A stretch of 64,000 bases of DNA, taken from AcAMD-5 sp044343935 (GTDB taxonomy: Bacteria > Actinomycetota > Actinomycetes > S36-B12 > UBA5976). Position numbers and translations under genes: made by a program. This document shows positions 1-9,000 of the stretch, piece after piece. The stretch spans positions 1-64,000 of the forward strand of contig JBIJDU010000006.1 of the NCBI GenBank assembly GCA_044343935.1, in the 5' to 3' direction. The notes beneath the pieces were generated by a model. That model searched no databases. It had not been told where the DNA came from and worked only from the letters and a program-made list of their open reading frames with translations. Every line of letters starts with the position of its first letter. Within the stretch, counting starts at the first letter, position 1.

Positions 1-1
1 C

Positions 2-1477
2 AAAATTGTTCCAGGCAAGAGCTGTCGTGTACTAAAACAAAAAGTGGAATATCGAAACAAGACTTTTACTTGTATTAAATCTGCGGGAAAACTAGTTTGG
101 AATAAAGGCAGTAGCAAACCAAAGACTAATGCCACAAAACCACCAAGCATCCCACCGGCCGAGCCCAAAAAGATATGTCAGGGAAGCGCAACAAACTCTG
201 TCGGCAAGTTTAATCTCGAACTCCAATTACTTGATCCTTTCGATAACTCACGTAATGTTTCAGGCAGTGCCATCTTTATTAATGATGGCAGCGGCTGGAA
301 ATATATAGATGGTAATCACGCTGGGGTGATATCACTTGCGCTATTGGCTGGTACGCACCAAATACAGGTGTTACCACCGATGCGCACCCCGTATTACACC
401 TCCCGAACCGACTATGTACTGGAAATAAGCGCTTCGGGCGAATATCAAATCAATGGAGCTGAACTGCGTCAAAATAGATGTGCCTTAAGTGCTGGAATTT
501 CCGCAGCTGGCAAAGCCAGAAATACAGAAGTGAGAAGTTCTGGATATGTTTCATCAGTAAAACCGGTGGCGGTGAATAACCCATTAACCACAATTAGTTA
601 CATCGCCCCAAAGAGTAATCGCTTACCGAATCAAGTTAAGTTAGATTTATATCCATGGGAGAGTAAACACTTTGTGTTGCTAACCATCAGCAATGAACAT
701 AATCCAGTAACTATCGGGAAACTTTTAGCTGCACTAGATAGTTCATATGAACTATATGATCAAATAACTGGAAATTTCCCCAAATACTCCCCAACTACCT
801 CAAATTGGTCTAGGGCAATCAATGGCAAGTCGGTAATTGCGGAGATCCCAAGCTACAACGGCTTAAACAGTTGGGAGTTAATCAGTTGTGGGGGCAACGC
901 CTGTACTGCCGTTTCCACCCTTGGAATTGAGATTCGCTGGGAGGTGCTGCAAACCACACTCTGGTTAATTGAGCATTTAGATGTTTATGACCAAACATTG
1001 TTTTATGAACTAGGCCGAACCTTCTGGCCACAAAATAGTTGTGCGAGCAAGCTTTCTTTCAAGGAAAATGATCCAACCATTACTGGCTTCGCCGTTTTGA
1101 TGCGTTATGTAATTATGAACGAACTTAAATTGCCTATCGGTTCTGAAGAGGAGCGCTCCGGCACTGATTATGAACAGCTAATTGTTGCGTTAGAACAGAA
1201 AATAGCAGAGCGAACAGAGTTAAATTTAGCCAATGTGTTTTTAGCGAACAAAGTTATAGATGGATTTGATCGCAATGCCAACTGGGCTAGCATCATGATG
1301 TATTTGGGAAAGAATTTTGGCGGAATAGGCTTCTATAACAAATTCTTCGCTACCTGTAATCGACTCAGTACCCCAATAAGTGATGCCGCAGCCATAACCA
1401 ATTGGCAGCTGCAGGCTGAATATGCAGCTAATCGCGAGCTATCTGCCGTGTTTAATACCAGATGGAAAAAACCATAA
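2..1477 (+). CDS. Secreted-type protein with cysteine motif, 5' truncated
   Basis: The frame is open from the window edge, so the gene begins upstream; the GTG at 44 is probably internal. The visible N-terminus carries a small two-cysteine module (GKSC, then about 20 residues, then KTFTCIK and LVWNKG) that recurs near the N-terminus of the protein at 16156. A proline/lysine linker follows, then a beta-rich stretch, then from about residue 190 a helical domain with FYELGRTFWP. That motif resembles the helix of zinc-peptidase-like folds, but no HExxH is present, so no catalytic claim is made. I do not recognise a named family. Export is inferred from the module; the signal peptide would lie outside the window. 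Confidence 0.6.
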   Translation, partial: KIVPGKSCRVLKQKVEYRNKTFTCIKSAGKLVWNKGSSKPKTNATKPPSIPPAEPKKICQGSATNSVGKFNLELQLLDPFDNSRNVSGSAIFINDGSGWKYIDGNHAGVISLALLAGTHQIQVLPPMRTPYYTSRTDYVLEISASGEYQINGAELRQNRCALSAGISAAGKARNTEVRSSGYVSSVKPVAVNNPLTTISYIAPKSNRLPNQVKLDLYPWESKHFVLLTISNEHNPVTIGKLLAALDSSYELYDQITGNFPKYSPTTSNWSRAINGKSVIAEIPSYNGLNSWELISCGGNACTAVSTLGIEIRWEVLQTTLWLIEHLDVYDQTLFYELGRTFWPQNSCASKLSFKENDPTITGFAVLMRYVIMNELKLPIGSEEERSGTDYEQLIVALEQKIAERTELNLANVFLANKVIDGFDRNANWASIMMYLGKNFGGIGFYNKFFATCNRLSTPISDAAAITNWQLQAEYAANRELSAVFNTRWKKP

Positions 1478-1507
1478 GCAGCAGTTAGCTACTTTTTGAA
1501 AAGGCCC

Positions 1508-2689
1508 CTAACCAGTTTCTTCCAGCTTCTCCCCCATTGCCCTAATAGTTTCATCAATCTTCTTAGCAATATGAGTGTCACGCTCATGAGTTGCATGCTG
1601 ATAACGCATTGCCGCATTCACGGTGGAATGACCAAGCCTGGCTTGTAGTTCTGCCATGGAAGCGCCATGTTGGGCAGCAAGAGTTGCGGCAAAATGTCTT
1701 AGATCATGCCAGTGAATATGTTCTAGATTGTTTTCTTTTCGGGCTTGATCCCACCAACCACGTCGTTCTTCAATCGTGATTGGCTGATTATCTGCCACTT
1801 CAAAGATAAACGCATCTGGATCTAATCTGGTGTGATTGATTAGATGCGCTTGCAGCATCTCAAGCAAACTAGTTGGCACTGCAATTAATCTATTGCTGGT
1901 TTTTGTCTTTGGTGGCCCAACTATTGCGCCTTTGCCCGGCACACTTACTACCGCCTGGCTTACTCGAATGGTGGCACGAGAGATATCAACATCACGGCGT
2001 CTTAAGCCAAACAATTCACCGGCGCGCAGCCCACAAGTGCCGGCGATCAGAACTGCTGCGCGATATTTATCTGGCACAGAATTTGCAAGTTTAATTAACT
2101 CATCTAGCGTAATAATTGGGCGCTCTTTGGTCTTTGAGTTCATGTGTTTGATTGTTGCTGGTGCTTTCTCAATTAAGCCAGCATTAGCCGCTTCATTAAG
2201 AATTGCTCTGAGTACGCGATAGGCGTATTGAATCGTGCTAAGTGATGCCACTTGATTCATCGCATCTACCCAGGCCCGAACTAGCTGCTGATCAAATTCA
2301 GATAAATAATGATCAGATAGTTTTCTGCCATTTACTGGTAGTTGCAGCCAGCGATCAATAATTCGCTGATAGTCATATCTAGTGCGATCCCGAAGATGCA
2401 GCGCAGCTTTTAGCCAGTCGGTGGCAAATTCACTTAACGTGACTGATTCCCCGTTATTGGTTGCTGCTTCCGCCAGGAATTGTGAGGCAATGCCCTTTTG
2501 ATGCAGCACTTGATATTTTGCTTGCCAGAGCTCTTCTACTACTTTTTGGCACCACGCTTCAGCTGCACTATAAGACTCGAAGGTGTGCGGGGCGGCAATG
2601 CGAATGCCGTATTTGCGCACGGTGGCGCTGTATCTGGTTGATGGAAGTTGGCGAATACTTCCAATGTTGCGCCGTCTACCTGGTAGCAC
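1508..2689 (-). CDS. Tyrosine recombinase (phage-type integrase)
   Basis: Site-specific tyrosine recombinase. The N-terminal arm-type and SAM-like core-binding regions are followed by a catalytic domain with the first Arg in GTCGLRAGELFGLRRRD, the HxxR box in HWHDLRHFAATLAAQHGA, the second His in LGHS and the nucleophile Tyr in AMRYQHAT. All core catalytic residues are present, so it is probably active. The GTG at 2689 gives 393 aa and aligns exactly with the N-terminus of the paralogue at 23868-25037 (both reach the shared IGSIRQLPS at the same distance); a TTG at 2719 would add 10 residues without a counterpart. No phage genes, excisionase or tRNA target lie next to it. It is convergent with the truncated gene before it. 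Confidence 0.9.
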   Translation of the reverse strand: MLPGRRRNIGSIRQLPSTRYSATVRKYGIRIAAPHTFESYSAAEAWCQKVVEELWQAKYQVLHQKGIASQFLAEAATNNGESVTLSEFATDWLKAALHLRDRTRYDYQRIIDRWLQLPVNGRKLSDHYLSEFDQQLVRAWVDAMNQVASLSTIQYAYRVLRAILNEAANAGLIEKAPATIKHMNSKTKERPIITLDELIKLANSVPDKYRAAVLIAGTCGLRAGELFGLRRRDVDISRATIRVSQAVVSVPGKGAIVGPPKTKTSNRLIAVPTSLLEMLQAHLINHTRLDPDAFIFEVADNQPITIEERRGWWDQARKENNLEHIHWHDLRHFAATLAAQHGASMAELQARLGHSTVNAAMRYQHATHERDTHIAKKIDETIRAMGEKLEETG

Positions 2690-2786
2690 AACTAGCCTGG
2701 TGGGAAGCCATGTCCCCAATTTAAGTTAGCCCTCAGACAATTCTGCCTCTATATCAGCAAGCGAGTTGATGAAAAGTTTGCATATC

Positions 2787-2802
2787 GGGGGGGGGGGGGG
2801 GG
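2787..2802 (+). repeat. G16 homopolymer tract
   Basis: Sixteen consecutive G residues lie in the intergenic region between the recombinase start and the secreted zincin start, 60 bases upstream of the GTG at 2863. The tract is not translated with the downstream gene: the zincin frame has a TAG at 2809-2811. Its length makes it prone to slipped-strand change, or it may be an assembly or sequencing artefact. Confidence 0.9.
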
Positions 2803-2862
2803 ATGAATTAGAAGGCCGTTGTTAATAGACAAAATTGGCTTTGCTCACATTATGAGCAGCGG

Positions 2863-4584
2863 GTGAACAGGTGTGTAATTCAGACAATTTGCCAGAGATC
2901 GATTGCAGTTGTGGCTGCTAGGCAGATAGGGCGATACGCTCGCCAGGTGCGCCGAAGAGTAATAACTGCCCTGACCCTGCTGGTATTCACGTTTTCTGCC
3001 CTCCCCGCCACCGCTAATGCATTACATGGCACTTATCAAGTGGATTTTGTCCCCATTAGCTCACCAGCTGGCACGCCAGTATTAACTGAAGCTCAGGTGC
3101 GCAATTGGGTGAGCAAGATGAGCGCAATTTATGAGAGCGCAACTGGTGGCAAGATCAAATTAGAGTTTCGCACCTTATATCCAACTCAAACCACACAAGA
3201 TCGCATCACTAGCCCAACTGGGTTAAAGGGTAAATTTCCTGCAGCTAATGTGCCAAAAGCAAATACGGCAGTTAAAGCCATTTTAGTTGGCGTGATTGCA
3301 AAAGATAGCAGTGTGGGATTTGCGGGAATAGCCACCTATAACGGCGATGAAATACTGCTTAACGGGTTAGCCAATGATGATCCAGTAAATATTTCCGTCT
3401 TAGTTCATGAGTTTGGTCATAACTTAGGGTTAGCACATGCTAACTCAGCTAAATGCACTAATCCAGCAGATCTAACTACCTGCACCTTAACTGAATATGG
3501 GGATTACTCCGACATTATGGGTAAGTACTTTAAATCGTATGTCAGTTACGACGCTCGATTTAATGGTATTAGCTTAAACAAGTTAGGTGTATTAACTGAG
3601 AATCAAGTCTTTTTAGCAAACACAACGGCAGAGTTAGAGTTAGTTCCACTATATGGCACGCAACCTGGTTTTAAAGTGATTTATCTGCCACTGTATAACC
3701 GAATGGGTTATGCGGTGGAATATCGGCCAGCAACTGGCGTTGATTCTTCACTGAATCAAACTCAAATCTTTACCAGCAATAACTCCTATTACACCAACAC
3801 TCCCTCTTATGGGCTACAAGTTAGATTCATCGGTGGGCAAGTAACCGCTACCGAAAAGTTTTTACCTGACACGGATAAAACCAGCAATACGATCTTCTTT
3901 AATCGAAATCAAATCCGACAAGGAATGGATGCCGGCGATTCCATCACTTTACCCGATGGCTCAGTGGTGAGTTTTGTCTCTGGCAGCGGCGATAGCGCAG
4001 TTAAAGTGAAAATTGAACGAACAGCAGATACCACCGCACCAACAATTAACACTGCCGAATTTTCCTTGGTTGATGAGGGTAAACTGCCTAAATTCCAACT
4101 GGAATATGAATCCTTATCTGATGATCGCTATGTCACTAAATTAGAACTACTAATTAACTCAAATGTGGTAACCACAATTACAAATCCCGGAGTAAGTGGG
4201 GTAATTGAGCATCAGCTAACTAGCGCGAAGCCATTTAGTTATCAGCTAATTGCAACTGATGGGGCGGGCAACCAAAGTAAATCTGCCGTAACGCCAGCAG
4301 TGGTTGGTTGCAGTAATGAAAAGTGTTATGTCGGGGCAACCTGGGAAGTTGAAGCACCTAGTTGGAAACAGAAACTTGGCAATGCCCAACTGCAGGTGTT
4401 AGTAAATAAAGCTTGGAAGATAGTTACCAGTTCGGCGCCAGTAAGAAAAGATGGGCTTTGGACTTATGACCTGAAATACACCCCAACAAAAACTGGCAAA
4501 TTCAAGTATCGAATCTATGTGCTACCAACCAAGAATTGGGCGGCTTATATTGATCGGCCATTTACCCAGCAGGTACCTGGCTAA
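2863..4584 (+). CDS. Secreted zinc metalloprotease, gametolysin-like
   Basis: Exported zincin. HEFGHNLGLAH at residues 182-192 is a complete HExxHxxGxxH zinc site and SDIMG near residue 219 can supply the Met-turn. After the protease come an Ig-like segment (about 390-480) and a C-terminal beta domain rich in Trp and Lys. The signal peptide is RRRVITALTLLVFTF...ANA. The GTG at 2863 gives a 573-aa protein with a long basic N-region; an in-frame GTG at 2947 would give a more usual signal peptide and 545 aa, and neither has a clear ribosome site. Substrate unknown. Lacks the cysteine tail found on other proteases in this window. Confidence 0.8.
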   Translation: MNRCVIQTICQRSIAVVAARQIGRYARQVRRRVITALTLLVFTFSALPATANALHGTYQVDFVPISSPAGTPVLTEAQVRNWVSKMSAIYESATGGKIKLEFRTLYPTQTTQDRITSPTGLKGKFPAANVPKANTAVKAILVGVIAKDSSVGFAGIATYNGDEILLNGLANDDPVNISVLVHEFGHNLGLAHANSAKCTNPADLTTCTLTEYGDYSDIMGKYFKSYVSYDARFNGISLNKLGVLTENQVFLANTTAELELVPLYGTQPGFKVIYLPLYNRMGYAVEYRPATGVDSSLNQTQIFTSNNSYYTNTPSYGLQVRFIGGQVTATEKFLPDTDKTSNTIFFNRNQIRQGMDAGDSITLPDGSVVSFVSGSGDSAVKVKIERTADTTAPTINTAEFSLVDEGKLPKFQLEYESLSDDRYVTKLELLINSNVVTTITNPGVSGVIEHQLTSAKPFSYQLIATDGAGNQSKSAVTPAVVGCSNEKCYVGATWEVEAPSWKQKLGNAQLQVLVNKAWKIVTSSAPVRKDGLWTYDLKYTPTKTGKFKYRIYVLPTKNWAAYIDRPFTQQVPG

Positions 4585-4632
4585 CTGGCGCCAGATTCAA
4601 CAATTCCCAAGAATCCAAAGCGCCATCCCGAG

Positions 4633-4638
4633 TATTAT
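4633..4638 (+). promoter_or_regulatory. Probable -10 box of a leaderless promoter
   Basis: TATTAT ends 6 nt before the ATG at 4645, the spacing expected if transcription starts at the start codon. No Shine-Dalgarno sequence is present. No convincing -35 element is visible. Confidence 0.5.
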
Positions 4639-4644
4639 CTACTT

Positions 4645-5946
4645 ATGTCCTCCAGTAGTGAGCGGTTAGCAATCTCCCGGCTGAGCCATCGGTTTGGCTT
4701 TGGCCCAAAGCCCGGTGAATTTGCTCGGTTGATCAAAACTGGACAAAGCCAAGTTGCAACTCAATTACTTAACTCACCAGCGGTTGACATTTTCACGGCA
4801 AATCAGATCCCGCCAAATGTTTATGATGCGGGTCGTCGACCCATGATGACGTCACCTGAATTAGGTAATTACTTAATTGATAAACGCACTCAATTTCAAA
4901 GTTTGCTGTTCTGGTGGCTAGACCGAATGGTGATTGCGGACCATGGCCTTATGGAGCGAATGACTTGGTTCTGGCATGGCCACTGGGCAACTTCCTACAC
5001 CAAAGTAGATGATGCGCTGCCGATGTATCTGCAGAATCAAACCTTACGTCGACATGCGCTGGGAAATTTTGCGGCGATGTCAAAAGCGATGGTTAACGAT
5101 GGCGCGCTGATTTTTTGGCTGGATGGACAACTCAATACCGCAAAAGCGCCCAATGAGAACCTTTCTCGCGAATTAATGGAGTTGTTTATTTTAGGCGTTA
5201 ATCGCTATTCGGAATCGGACGTTCGAGAAACCGCAAAGGCGTTAACTGGCTATAAGGTGGTTAAAAATACTGGGGTAGTGTTGTTTAACCCAAGACAGCA
5301 CCACAATGGGCCCATTAGTTTTCTGGGAACAACTGGAAATTACAACGCTGATTCGTTAAGTGATTATTTAGTAAGTCGAGCTGATTGTGCGAAATTTATT
5401 GCCGAGCGAATCTGGTATCGCTTCATTTCAAGTGACCATGAGCTAACGGGGATCAATTATCAACAAGCGTTTCAAGCAAGAGAAATCGCACCGCTAGTGC
5501 AAGCAATTGGTAACAGCGCTGCTATTGCTGATCCCCGCTACAGCATGGTGAAAAGTCCAGTTGATTGGTTAGTTTCAGTTTGTCGTGCCTTCAAAATTCT
5601 GCCAAGTCAGGTAAGAAATCCAACTCAGATCCGCATTGGCTTAACTACGTTAGGTCAACTGCCGCTCCAGCCGCCAAACGTTGGGGGTTGGCCAGCAGAT
5701 CAAGCCTGGCTGTCCGCGGCATCAGCCCAGACCCGAATCTCGTTTGCTTCGATGCTTGCCGGTGAAGCAGATTTGTCTCCAATTGCTGATCTCAAAGCCA
5801 CAGATCGAGTTGCTGCGATCGCTGATTGGCTTGGCGTATATCAATTTAGCGAGCGCACGTTAACTGCGTTTGAGTCAGCTCGAAAAGATCCAACCAGATT
5901 AGCAGTTCTGGCAATTTGTTCACCGGAATATCTGGTTGGGGCCTAA
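4645..5946 (+). CDS. DUF1800 family protein
   Basis: 433 aa, full-length DUF1800. Family hallmarks visible are the opening RLSHRFGFGP, the WWLDRM / MTWFWHGHWATS segment, and NENLSRELMELFILG followed by YSESDVRETAKALTGY. DUF1800 proteins are nearly always encoded beside a DUF1501 protein, as here, and the pair is thought to act outside the membrane or at the surface; the biochemical role is not established. This protein has no obvious signal peptide and may leave the cell with its Tat-targeted partner (inference). The ATG at 4645 follows a TATTAT box closely, suggesting a leaderless mRNA. Confidence 0.9.
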   Translation: MSSSSERLAISRLSHRFGFGPKPGEFARLIKTGQSQVATQLLNSPAVDIFTANQIPPNVYDAGRRPMMTSPELGNYLIDKRTQFQSLLFWWLDRMVIADHGLMERMTWFWHGHWATSYTKVDDALPMYLQNQTLRRHALGNFAAMSKAMVNDGALIFWLDGQLNTAKAPNENLSRELMELFILGVNRYSESDVRETAKALTGYKVVKNTGVVLFNPRQHHNGPISFLGTTGNYNADSLSDYLVSRADCAKFIAERIWYRFISSDHELTGINYQQAFQAREIAPLVQAIGNSAAIADPRYSMVKSPVDWLVSVCRAFKILPSQVRNPTQIRIGLTTLGQLPLQPPNVGGWPADQAWLSAASAQTRISFASMLAGEADLSPIADLKATDRVAAIADWLGVYQFSERTLTAFESARKDPTRLAVLAICSPEYLVGA

Positions 5947-5954
5947 GGAGAAAA

Positions 5955-7184
5955 ATGGATACCATCACGCGCCGAAAGTTTCTCCAAGTCTTTGGTGCTA
6001 GCGCGGCTGGCGCGGTTGCTACCACGCTGTCATACGACCAAATTGCACAAGCGGCAATTGATCGACCATTGCCCCTTGGCACCCCAATTTTGGTAGTGGT
6101 AACCCTTTACGGTGGCAATGATGGCTTAAACACCGTTGTTCCAGTAACGGATCCGATCTATCAATCAATGCGCCCTGGCATTGCTTACACGCCAGATCAA
6201 GTGCTGCCACTTGCCGATAATCTCTACTTAAACGGTTCGATGGATGGCTTGCATTATTTGTGGCAACAAAACAAAGTTGCCATTGTGAGAGGAGTTGGTT
6301 ATCCAAATCCTGATCGATCCCATTTTGCTTCGATGGCCATTTGGCAATCGGCAAATTTAACTGCAGTTAAGTCTGGTTGGTTAGGCCGATGGGTAGAGAC
6401 GCAGCCGAGAGATCCGCTGCTGGCAATTTCGTTAGGTTCCGTGCTGCCGCCACTGTTAGCTGGTTCTAAGCGTCCTGGTTCAGTATTGCCCTTAGGTGGT
6501 TTGAAAGTTCCAACCGGCCCATTAGGTGCTGAATGCCGCCGACTTTCCGCACCAAGTAAAAGTGATAACGAACTGCAAGCATTAGCAGCACAATCAATGC
6601 GAGATTTATTCACCGTTTCAGCTGATGTCACGCCAATTCTGAAAGGTCCGGCGCCAGCAGCGCCAGATCTACCAACTGCAATTGGTAGCAATGCTGGCGG
6701 TGATACGAATTTGTCCCAACAACTAGATGTGGTAGCGAAGTTGATTGCTGCTGGTGCACCAACTCGAGTCTGGGTAACTTCGCTGGGTGGTTTTGACACT
6801 CATGCTGATGGCAAGGATTCGCAATCTATTTTGTTGGATGTGGTTTCTGATGGAATTACTAGATTCATGTCACAGTTGAAATCAACTGAGCGAAGTAAAG
6901 ATGTGGTGGTGCTGGTTTACAGTGAGTTTGGCCGAAGGGTTAGAGCTAATGCTTCCGAAGGAACTGACCATGGCACCTCAGGCCCGGTATTTGTAATTGG
7001 TGATCGGGTTAAAGGTGGTTTTTATGGCGATCAACCTTCATTGGCTAATCTCAAAAATGACGATCTGGCAGTTACGACAGATTTTAGAGACATTTATGCC
7101 AGCGTGTTAGAGCAGGTATTACAAACGCCAGCGGAGCGAATCCTAGGGAACTGGCGCAGTCGTATTCCGCTGTTTACTGCTTAG
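5955..7184 (+). CDS. DUF1501 family protein with Tat signal
   Basis: 409 aa. The ATG at 5955 is chosen because AAGGAG sits at 5945-5950 and because it places the twin-arginine signal ITRRKFLQVFGASAAGA at the N-terminus; an earlier in-frame start at 5916 would lie inside the upstream gene. DUF1501 proteins have an alkaline-phosphatase-like/sulfatase-like fold; here VVTLYGGNDGLNTVVP, SLGGFDTHAD, SEFGRRVRAN and EGTDHGTSGP match the expected conserved blocks. It is exported folded via Tat, which fits co-export of the DUF1800 partner encoded 8 bp upstream. Function unknown. Confidence 0.9.
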   Translation: MDTITRRKFLQVFGASAAGAVATTLSYDQIAQAAIDRPLPLGTPILVVVTLYGGNDGLNTVVPVTDPIYQSMRPGIAYTPDQVLPLADNLYLNGSMDGLHYLWQQNKVAIVRGVGYPNPDRSHFASMAIWQSANLTAVKSGWLGRWVETQPRDPLLAISLGSVLPPLLAGSKRPGSVLPLGGLKVPTGPLGAECRRLSAPSKSDNELQALAAQSMRDLFTVSADVTPILKGPAPAAPDLPTAIGSNAGGDTNLSQQLDVVAKLIAAGAPTRVWVTSLGGFDTHADGKDSQSILLDVVSDGITRFMSQLKSTERSKDVVVLVYSEFGRRVRANASEGTDHGTSGPVFVIGDRVKGGFYGDQPSLANLKNDDLAVTTDFRDIYASVLEQVLQTPAERILGNWRSRIPLFTA

Positions 7185-7186
7185 CG

Positions 7187-8941
7187 CTAGCGCCTCTTGT
7201 AACCAGCAGGGCATTTTGGTTTTACCGCTTTCACCTTTTTAGTTTTTACCCCGTTAGTGCAGGTAATTGTTTTCGTTACTGGTGTCGGCACTACTACTGG
7301 TTTATTTCGCTCGGCTTCAAGGAGTCTAAATTCAGCTTCAGTCATTACCGAAAATGTGGCAGTATCGCCAATCACGCTGTGAGCAAAAACCACTAAGCCA
7401 TCGGTCTTGGCATGTTGATTTGTTGACAGTGGCGCGGTGGCATATCGCTCCAGGTCGGTATTAAAGGAAACTGGCTTATCTTGCTCGGAGGCAATAATCT
7501 GAACTGGCCCCTTAATTGATGCAATCGTAAAGTCAATCACGTATGCCAGCAGACCAGTGTTTGCACCTAAGGTATCAAAATTAGTATTAGTCCGATATTC
7601 AATCATTAGCGCTTTGCTGCCACTAATGGGATGAATATAAAGCCGTTTACCACTCCCGGAGTTAATTGGGGCTAGGGTAATTTTTTCACTACTAATTGCA
7701 GTGAGCTGACAAACCACATCGGTATCAGGAAGCCAGCCTTGCACAAATCGATGAAAGCCCAGAAAAGTATTCGCGCTGCCAGAAGTGTTTCCCATTAAGT
7801 CAAAGGGCCCAGGAGATTTACCAGTATTTGGTCCAGATTGCAGATATAAGTCATACATCCCCAATAAGTGACCATACTCATGGGCGAATACCTTCCAACT
7901 TGGCACGCCAGGGGTATTGATGGTGCCAATTACGCCATTTACTAATTGGGAATTAACAATGGTGTCTTTGCCAGCAGTTAATTTGTGGCCAGGAAATGCG
8001 GAACCATAATATCGCATGGAATCTGCAGTTGGGGCAAAAAAGTTAAGGCTGGCATAGCCTGATAGATCAGCTTGGGTGTTTGCAATTCGTAGTGCTTCAT
8101 TAATCAGGTTCAGATCTTTTCTGCCACCCTGAACATCAAATTTACCTTCACTATTAGGTGCAAAGCTCTTCTCGCTGCTATTTACTCTTACTACCTTTGG
8201 GTGAACATCAAATAAGACATTTAATTTATTGTAAGAATTAAACAAAAAGAACTCATTAGTTATCTTTGGCGATAACACATTGTTAACGCTTGTCATTAAA
8301 TCGCCAGTAAACGGCGCATCGGGAAAATCCAGCACGATAATTAAGTTTTTAGTAGTGCCAGTAGCTGGCACTCGGTCGTTATTGCGCGGAAACCCTAATC
8401 GCAGCTCGCCTAATCGATAATCATCCATTTTGCAATCGGCCGGCAATCTGGCTGGAGTGTCAATCTTGAAGCCGAGACCGCCACCCTTGTAGTAACTAGA
8501 TCCTGGTTGAATCTCAAACACTTTTTCATCAGTAGATAACTTAAGTCGCCAGGTAACGCCAGCTGCATTTCTAAAGTAATACCCAGCAGCATCTCGATTC
8601 AGACTGCCAATCTGCCACGGCGGGGCTTGATCAGAGCTGCTTATTGAATCCAGTGCCACATAACAGCCGATTACCGAAATTGGCTCAGTTGCATAATCTG
8701 TGCTGTTTGGCTTGAGTAACGTAAATTCTTGACCAGTGTTTTGAAAAACTAATTTAGTGGTCTTTGGTGTTGGAAGAGTTGGTGAGACATCAACAATATT
8801 GGGGCAGGCGGCTAACCATTCTGGTCGCTTCAACCCATTGGCTTGTGCTGTTACTACCTGAAATAAGCTAAGTAACAGAAATGAAATTGAGAATAATGAA
8901 ATAAATCTGTTGCTGAATCTGACGGTATTGGCTCCGAGCAC
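7187..8941 (-). CDS. Secreted M6-like metalloprotease with cysteine tail
   Basis: 584 aa. The signal peptide ends near TAQANG. The zinc site HEYGHLLGMYD (354-364) with Asp as third ligand, followed by GPFDLMG, fits the M6/immune-inhibitor-A-like zincins; the preceding LIIVLDFPD block is also typical. The last 29 residues, with TITC, KVKAVKPKC and PAGYKRR, form a basic two-cysteine tail shared with the trypsin-like protein at 30734 and the zincin at 50684. The GTG at 8941 opens the signal peptide. It is convergent with the DUF1501 gene, with only 2 bp between the stop codons. Substrate unknown; nutrient scavenging or surface processing is likely. Confidence 0.85.
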   Translation of the reverse strand: MLGANTVRFSNRFISLFSISFLLLSLFQVVTAQANGLKRPEWLAACPNIVDVSPTLPTPKTTKLVFQNTGQEFTLLKPNSTDYATEPISVIGCYVALDSISSSDQAPPWQIGSLNRDAAGYYFRNAAGVTWRLKLSTDEKVFEIQPGSSYYKGGGLGFKIDTPARLPADCKMDDYRLGELRLGFPRNNDRVPATGTTKNLIIVLDFPDAPFTGDLMTSVNNVLSPKITNEFFLFNSYNKLNVLFDVHPKVVRVNSSEKSFAPNSEGKFDVQGGRKDLNLINEALRIANTQADLSGYASLNFFAPTADSMRYYGSAFPGHKLTAGKDTIVNSQLVNGVIGTINTPGVPSWKVFAHEYGHLLGMYDLYLQSGPNTGKSPGPFDLMGNTSGSANTFLGFHRFVQGWLPDTDVVCQLTAISSEKITLAPINSGSGKRLYIHPISGSKALMIEYRTNTNFDTLGANTGLLAYVIDFTIASIKGPVQIIASEQDKPVSFNTDLERYATAPLSTNQHAKTDGLVVFAHSVIGDTATFSVMTEAEFRLLEAERNKPVVVPTPVTKTITCTNGVKTKKVKAVKPKCPAGYKRR

Positions 8942-9000
8942 GGCCAGATTTTACAGGTCAAGCGACTTATTACCTGGGCATAGCGGTTCGGTAGCGAGTG

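Noticed and set aside
2..1477. First protein as an active metalloprotease
   Set aside because: FYELGRTFWP resembles a zincin helix but lacks the two His residues of HExxH.
2787..2802. Poly-G tract as a translational phase-variation site of the zincin
   Set aside because: The zincin frame has a stop at 2809-2811, downstream of the tract, so slippage cannot shift that reading frame; only a transcriptional effect is possible.
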